From: an uncultured Bacteroidaceae bacterium
GTDB taxonomy: Bacteria; Bacteroidota; Bacteroidia; Bacteroidales; Bacteroidaceae
Length of the DNA stretch: 10,097 nt
Reading direction: 5' to 3'
Assembly: GCA_904501775.1 (NCBI GenBank)
Contig: CAJGCJ010000065.1
Coordinates: 1 to 10,097 of the forward strand
A program made the position numbers and the translations under genes. Shown here in pieces: positions 7,126 through 10,097 of the stretch. Within the stretch, counting starts at the first letter, position 1, and the number at the start of each line of letters is the position of its first letter. Under the pieces are notes generated by a model. That model ran no database searches. It was given only the letters and a program-made list of their open reading frames with translations, and was not told the DNA's origin.

Positions 7126-7131
7126 CAAGAT
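7119..7131. repeat. 13-bp dyad over the rightward -7 element
   Basis: ATCTT (7119-7123) and AAGAT (7127-7131) are perfect inverted arms around CGC. The element overlaps the proposed -7 box of the PASTA promoter. It differs from the leftward dyad, read on its own sense strand, by one missing A in the centre. Confidence 0.55.
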
Positions 7132-7160
7132 TAATGGATGGTTTAACTTGATTGTACGCT

Positions 7161-7748
7161 ATGAAAGCAAAGAAAAATACCCTTAAAATTATTCTGATAA
7201 ATCTGCTTGCAATGTTGGCGGTGCTTGTTGCGGTGCCACTTATTGTGCTTGCATGGCTCGATAGCTATACCCTGCACGGAAAGACTGTGGATGTTCCCGA
7301 TGTGTGCGGTATGCAGCTCGAGGACGCAGCAGAGACTCTGAACCGCTCGGCTCTCGACTTCGAGGTGGTCGATTATAAGTATGTCAAGAATGCCGAAGAG
7401 GATGAAATTCTTGAGCAGCGTCCTTTGCCTGCATCAAAAGTGAAGGCCGGACGAAAGATTGCCATTGTAATGAACTCGGGTAAAGAACCTACGAAAGTTA
7501 TTCCCGATGTTATCGACAACTGCTCGTTGCGTGAGGCGCAAGCCCGTTTGCGCGCATCGGGCTTTAAATTGGGTGAAAATATTGTTGTTGCAGGCGAGAA
7601 GGATTGGGTCTATTCAGTGCTCTACAATGGTGATACTCTTGAAAATGGTGCATCTGTCCCTGTAGGCTCTACCATCTCAATTATCATTGGAGGTGGCGAC
7701 GAGGTGGTTGACGATGAGCCTATTATTGATGATTCATGGTTCGAATGA
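7161..7748 (+). CDS. Membrane-anchored protein with two PASTA domains
   Basis: The 195-residue protein has a short basic N-terminus (MKAKKNTLK), one transmembrane helix (about 10-33), and two PASTA repeats outside the membrane. PASTA 1 spans about 42-107, from VDVPDVCGMQLEDAAETL through LEQRPLPASKVKAGRKIAIVMNSG. PASTA 2 spans about 112-177, from VIPDVIDNCSLREAQARLRASG through ENGASVPVGSTISIIIGGG. An acidic tail (EVVDDEPIIDD) follows. PASTA domains bind peptidoglycan stem peptides or act as spacers in penicillin-binding proteins and Ser/Thr kinases. Here there is neither a kinase nor a transpeptidase domain, so this is the stand-alone type and probably senses or binds cell wall in the periplasm. 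I chose the ATG at 7161 over the in-frame TTG at 7152, which adds only three residues. The pseudouridine synthase gene starts 1 nt after the stop, so translation may be coupled. Confidence 0.93.
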   Translation: MKAKKNTLKIILINLLAMLAVLVAVPLIVLAWLDSYTLHGKTVDVPDVCGMQLEDAAETLNRSALDFEVVDYKYVKNAEEDEILEQRPLPASKVKAGRKIAIVMNSGKEPTKVIPDVIDNCSLREAQARLRASGFKLGENIVVAGEKDWVYSVLYNGDTLENGASVPVGSTISIIIGGGDEVVDDEPIIDDSWFE

Positions 7749-7749
7749 T

Positions 7750-8832
7750 ATGATTGGAGAGGATTCTTACGAACTTTACGAGGACAGCGATATAGACCTT
7801 GACGAACTTGTAGAGAGTGGCGAGGTGAAGATGCGCGAGATTCATCTTGTCGCCGACAAGGGGCAGTCTCCGGTGCGTATCGACAAATTCCTTATAGACC
7901 ATCTGGCAAACACTTCGCGCAACAAAATACAGCAGGCTGCCGATGCTGGCTCAATAGCTGTCAATGGCAAGGTTGTAAAGAGCAACTATAAGGTGAAGCC
8001 GCTCGACGAGATTGTAATAACGATGAATCGTCCCGAGTATGACAGTACAATCGTTCCCGAGGATATTCCGCTTGATATTGTTTATGAGGATGACGAGTTG
8101 ATGGTGGTAAACAAGCCGGCAGGTCTTGTGGTACATCCCGGTTGCGGAAATACGCACGGAACGCTTATAAACGCTGTCGCATGGCATCTGAAAGATAATC
8201 CGGATTTTGATGCAAATGACCCTCAGGTGGGTCTGGTACATCGTATTGATAAGAATACTTCGGGATTGCTGGTTGTTGCCAAAACGGCTTATGCCAAGGC
8301 TTTTCTGGGTCAGCAGTTCTTCAATAAGACAACACGCCGAACATATAACGCCCTTGTTTGGGGCGCCTTGAAAGATGATACGGGCACTATTGTCGGAAAT
8401 ATCACCCGTAATCCGCGTAACAGGCTGCAGATGGCTGTGTCGTCTGATGATTCGGTTGGAAAGCATGCCGTAACCCACTATCGTGTGCTCGAACGTATGT
8501 CTTACGTCTCTTTGGTGGAGTGTAATCTTGAAACAGGACGTACACATCAGATTCGCGTACACATGAAACACATTGGTCACATCCTGTTCAATGACGATGT
8601 GTATGGTGGCGACGAGATTCTGCGCGGTACGCAGTTTAATAAATATAGTCAGTTTGTGAAGAATTGCTTTAAGTTGTGTCCCCGTCAGGCGTTGCATGCG
8701 CGCACTCTTGGTTTTGTGCATCCTGTGACTAAGGAGATGATGTACTTTGAGTCGGAATTGCCCGAAGATTTTGAGAAACTGCTGTCGGCTTGGCGCAACT
8801 ACTCAAGTGCCAGCGCAAACTATCAGGGCTGA
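7750..8832 (+). CDS. RluA/RluD-family 23S rRNA pseudouridine synthase
   Basis: The 360-residue protein has an acidic N-terminal extension (about 1-30, with YELYEDSDIDLDELVESGE). An S4 RNA-binding domain follows (about 41-90: VRIDKFLIDHL, SRNKIQQAADAGSIAVNG). The catalytic domain has VVNKPAGLVVHPG (119-131), the signature HRIDKNTSGLLVVAK (164-178), in which D167 is the catalytic Asp, and ETGRTHQIRVHMKHIGH (261-277), the usual RTHQIR element. These mark it as the RluA/RluC/RluD type, which isomerises uridines in large-subunit rRNA; the S4 domain favours the RluC/RluD branch. The target uridine cannot be decided. The ATG at 7750, 1 nt after the PASTA stop, keeps the acidic extension; an in-frame ATG at 7831 would remove most of it but also lies within a homologous-looking region. 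It converges on the GH25 gene with 17 nt between stops. Confidence 0.95.
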   Translation: MIGEDSYELYEDSDIDLDELVESGEVKMREIHLVADKGQSPVRIDKFLIDHLANTSRNKIQQAADAGSIAVNGKVVKSNYKVKPLDEIVITMNRPEYDSTIVPEDIPLDIVYEDDELMVVNKPAGLVVHPGCGNTHGTLINAVAWHLKDNPDFDANDPQVGLVHRIDKNTSGLLVVAKTAYAKAFLGQQFFNKTTRRTYNALVWGALKDDTGTIVGNITRNPRNRLQMAVSSDDSVGKHAVTHYRVLERMSYVSLVECNLETGRTHQIRVHMKHIGHILFNDDVYGGDEILRGTQFNKYSQFVKNCFKLCPRQALHARTLGFVHPVTKEMMYFESELPEDFEKLLSAWRNYSSASANYQG

Positions 8833-8849
8833 CAGATTTAGCAATTGCC

Positions 8850-9704
8850 CTATTTGATGAGTATGCTCCTCAGCTGCTCCTTGCTGCCGTTGAAGATGTT
8901 GATGTCGACATTCTCTTCTATTCCCATGACATCTCCGCGGTCGGAGCATTGCCACATGAGCCATTCGATGTTTTCGTCGAGCCTGCTTACATAGTAGTGT
9001 GCAATCCACATCTGGAATTTGTCAAAGTATGGCTCACTAAGGTATTTCTCCTTATATTTCTTGTACGAGTATATTATGGGTTTTACACCGTAGTGACTCT
9101 CTATCTTTGAGATGAATATCTTGAGTTCCTTTATGAACTGATCCTTGTTCTTCGGTCTCTCTTCGACATCTATTACCGGGGGCAGATCGTCTTTTTCGAG
9201 TTTCACTGTCTTTATGAACATGTCGGCTTGCTTGCTGCCGCTTGAGTGCAGGCTGAAGTAGTGATATGCGCCTCGGATAAATCCATGCTCCTTGGCTTTT
9301 TTGAAATTCTCTTCAAACCGGGTATCTGTGAAGTCGCTACCTTCGGTTGCTTTCATGTATATGAATTCGAGTGGCTTCTCTTCTTCTCGTCCTTTTTTGA
9401 GCAACTCCCAGTTGATGTCGCCTTGGTGACGTGATATGTCGATGCCGTATACCGAATATCCTGTTGGCATGCAGATGCTGTAGTGCTTCTCTCCGTAGCA
9501 TGGACGGAAACGGTAGAAGTAGGGACGGAACAGGGTGTAGTATGCCACAGAAAGGATAAAGCATGACAAAAGTGCTCCGCAAATATAGAATACCCAGTCG
9601 GGGATTTCGCGTTTCTTGTTTTTGCGGGGCGATGATGAACGGCGGGCAGAAGCTTTCTTCTTCTGTCCGCCGTCTGTGGTTTTCTTTATCTTGGCAACAG
9701 CCAT
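8850..9704 (-). CDS. Membrane-anchored GH25 (lysozyme-type) muramidase
   Basis: The 284-residue protein has a strongly basic cytoplasmic N-terminus (about 1-33, rich in Lys, Arg and Ser). One transmembrane helix follows (about 37-58), then a GH25 domain (about 85-280) predicted to face the periplasm. The GH25 motifs are complete: YGIDISRHQGDINW (86-99, with D89), FIYMKATEGSDF (114-125), GAYHYF (145-150) and PPVIDVEE (175-182), whose DxE pair (D179, E181) is the catalytic site. Near the C-terminus are QMWIAHY and LMWQCSDRG. GH25 enzymes hydrolyse the beta-1,4 bond between N-acetylmuramic acid and N-acetylglucosamine in peptidoglycan. The anchor and the lack of a phage context suggest a cell-wall remodelling enzyme rather than an endolysin. 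It follows the phosphofructokinase gene by 10 nt on the same strand, so co-transcription is likely. The catalytic residues look intact. Confidence 0.93.
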   Translation of the reverse strand: MAVAKIKKTTDGGQKKKASARRSSSPRKNKKREIPDWVFYICGALLSCFILSVAYYTLFRPYFYRFRPCYGEKHYSICMPTGYSVYGIDISRHQGDINWELLKKGREEEKPLEFIYMKATEGSDFTDTRFEENFKKAKEHGFIRGAYHYFSLHSSGSKQADMFIKTVKLEKDDLPPVIDVEERPKNKDQFIKELKIFISKIESHYGVKPIIYSYKKYKEKYLSEPYFDKFQMWIAHYYVSRLDENIEWLMWQCSDRGDVMGIEENVDINIFNGSKEQLRSILIK

Positions 9705-9714
9705 TCAGATAATA

Positions 9715-10097
9715 TTATTTCTGTTGCTCCAATGCAAGAGTTACAGTTGTCTGGTCGCATACCTCAGAAGGTCCGAAGTACTGGATGGGGCCGGGGTATA
9801 CATAGCATGTCTCCTTAGCCCACTGCTCTCTGTTGGCTGCAAATGCCTTGAAGGGAGCACCGTTGAGGTCTACAAGTGCCTTCTGGATAACGGGCTTCAT
9901 CTCGCCATGACGACGCTCCATGTTCATCATCATTGTGATAGGTATACCGCCTGCAACCCATTCTGCAGCAGGAGCTGTTGTGTTACGAACTGATGACATG
10001 TAGCCGGTCTTGCCTGCAGCGATGAGCTGAGAAGCGTTGTAACCGAGTGCATAGCAGTAGTCTGCATCGTAGTTAGAAGGTGCAGCGCAACGTCCCT
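9715..10097 (-). CDS. pfp: Diphosphate--fructose-6-phosphate 1-phosphotransferase, C-terminal part
   Basis: The frame is open from the right edge to a TAA at 9717-9715, giving 126 visible C-terminal residues. It continues upstream of the internal Met at 9999, which is not the start. The visible sequence includes GRCAAPSNYDADYCYALGYN, then AGKTGYMSSVRNTTAPAAEW, GGIPITMMMNMERRHGE (with MERRHG matching the PFP substrate-site region), LNGAPFKAFAANR and the near-terminal CYVYPGPIQYFGPSEVCDQ. These are the C-terminal motifs of the long, PPi-dependent phosphofructokinases found in Bacteroidetes and similar to the plant beta subunit. The enzyme phosphorylates fructose 6-phosphate with pyrophosphate in the cytoplasm, reversibly, in glycolysis and gluconeogenesis. 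Most of the protein, including the PPi-binding motifs, lies outside the window. The muramidase gene follows by 10 nt. Confidence 0.92.
   Translation of the reverse strand, partial: GRCAAPSNYDADYCYALGYNASQLIAAGKTGYMSSVRNTTAPAAEWVAGGIPITMMMNMERRHGEMKPVIQKALVDLNGAPFKAFAANREQWAKETCYVYPGPIQYFGPSEVCDQTTVTLALEQQK

Larger units (their letters stand above)
6943..7160. other. Divergent intergenic region with promoters for both directions
   Basis: This 218-nt AT-rich stretch separates the DUF4468-like gene (leftward) from the PASTA gene (rightward). It is the largest non-coding region here. It holds one Bacteroidetes-type promoter candidate for each direction, two dyads overlapping the -7 elements, and a separate perfect inverted repeat in the middle. 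I see no credible small protein gene or RNA gene in it. Confidence 0.8.

Noticed and set aside
7687..7749. Upstream extension of the pseudouridine synthase frame overlapping the PASTA gene
   Set aside because: The added residues overlap the PASTA C-terminus in another frame and do not resemble the family's N-terminus. The ATG at 7750 sits directly after the PASTA stop.
7951..8721. 256-codon minus-strand open frame opposite the pseudouridine synthase
   Set aside because: The plus strand carries all RluA-family motifs. The antisense product shows no domain or signal peptide and has no promoter-like sequence.
8825..8851. AGGGC/GCCCT inverted arms between the pseudouridine synthase and GH25 stops as a bidirectional terminator
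   Set aside because: Only a 5-bp stem with a 17-nt loop and no T-tract on either strand, which is too weak to call.
9102..9109. TATCTTTG on the plus strand inside the GH25 gene
   Set aside because: No -33 partner at the right distance and nothing to drive on that strand.

Overview
The window reads as a chromosomal segment of a Bacteroidales bacterium (Bacteroidota). The genus cannot be fixed from sequence alone. Four things point there: several families typical of this order (a Porin_10-type putative porin, DUF4421-like and DUF4468-like proteins, an OmpP1/FadL protein of the type often labelled 'hemin receptor'); a long-form PPi-dependent phosphofructokinase; promoter elements fitting the Bacteroidetes -33 TTTG / -7 TAnnTTTG pattern; and start codons without an obvious Shine-Dalgarno sequence. 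Coding density is very high. I see no tRNA, rRNA, IS element, phage gene, CRISPR array or defence cassette.

Layout. Positions 1-279 hold the 3' end of a plus-strand gene encoding a basic Ser/Gly/Arg-rich tail that begins with two copies of a 42-bp tandem repeat. It is followed after 34 nt by a complete FadL-like outer-membrane protein gene (314-1849, +). Facing it, with only 9 nt between the stop codons, is a tightly packed minus-strand gene set running from 6942 down to 1859: DUF4468-like secreted protein, a 56-residue two-helix membrane protein, a 734-residue putative porin, a Gfo/Idh/MocA oxidoreductase, and a DUF4421-like outer-membrane protein. The first four genes are 4, 4 and 11 nt apart, so co-transcription is likely. 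The fifth follows after 37 nt.

The only sizeable non-coding stretch is the divergent region 6943-7160. It carries one candidate promoter for each direction. The two share a nearly identical dyad (ATCTT-CGC(A)-AAGAT) over the -7 element, and a separate perfect 8-bp inverted repeat lies between them. To the right, a membrane-anchored two-PASTA-domain protein gene (7161-7748, +) is followed after 1 nt by an RluA/RluD-family pseudouridine synthase gene (7750-8832, +). Facing these are a membrane-anchored GH25 lysozyme-like muramidase gene (8850-9704, -) and, 10 nt upstream of it, the 3' end of the PPi-dependent phosphofructokinase gene, which runs off the right edge (9715-10097, -).

Overall this is an envelope and housekeeping neighbourhood: outer-membrane barrels, a peptidoglycan-related PASTA protein, a muramidase, rRNA modification and glycolysis. 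I found no convincing new defence or mobile system. The most worthwhile leads are the uncharacterised five-gene envelope operon with its 56-residue membrane protein, and the symmetric elements in the divergent promoter region.
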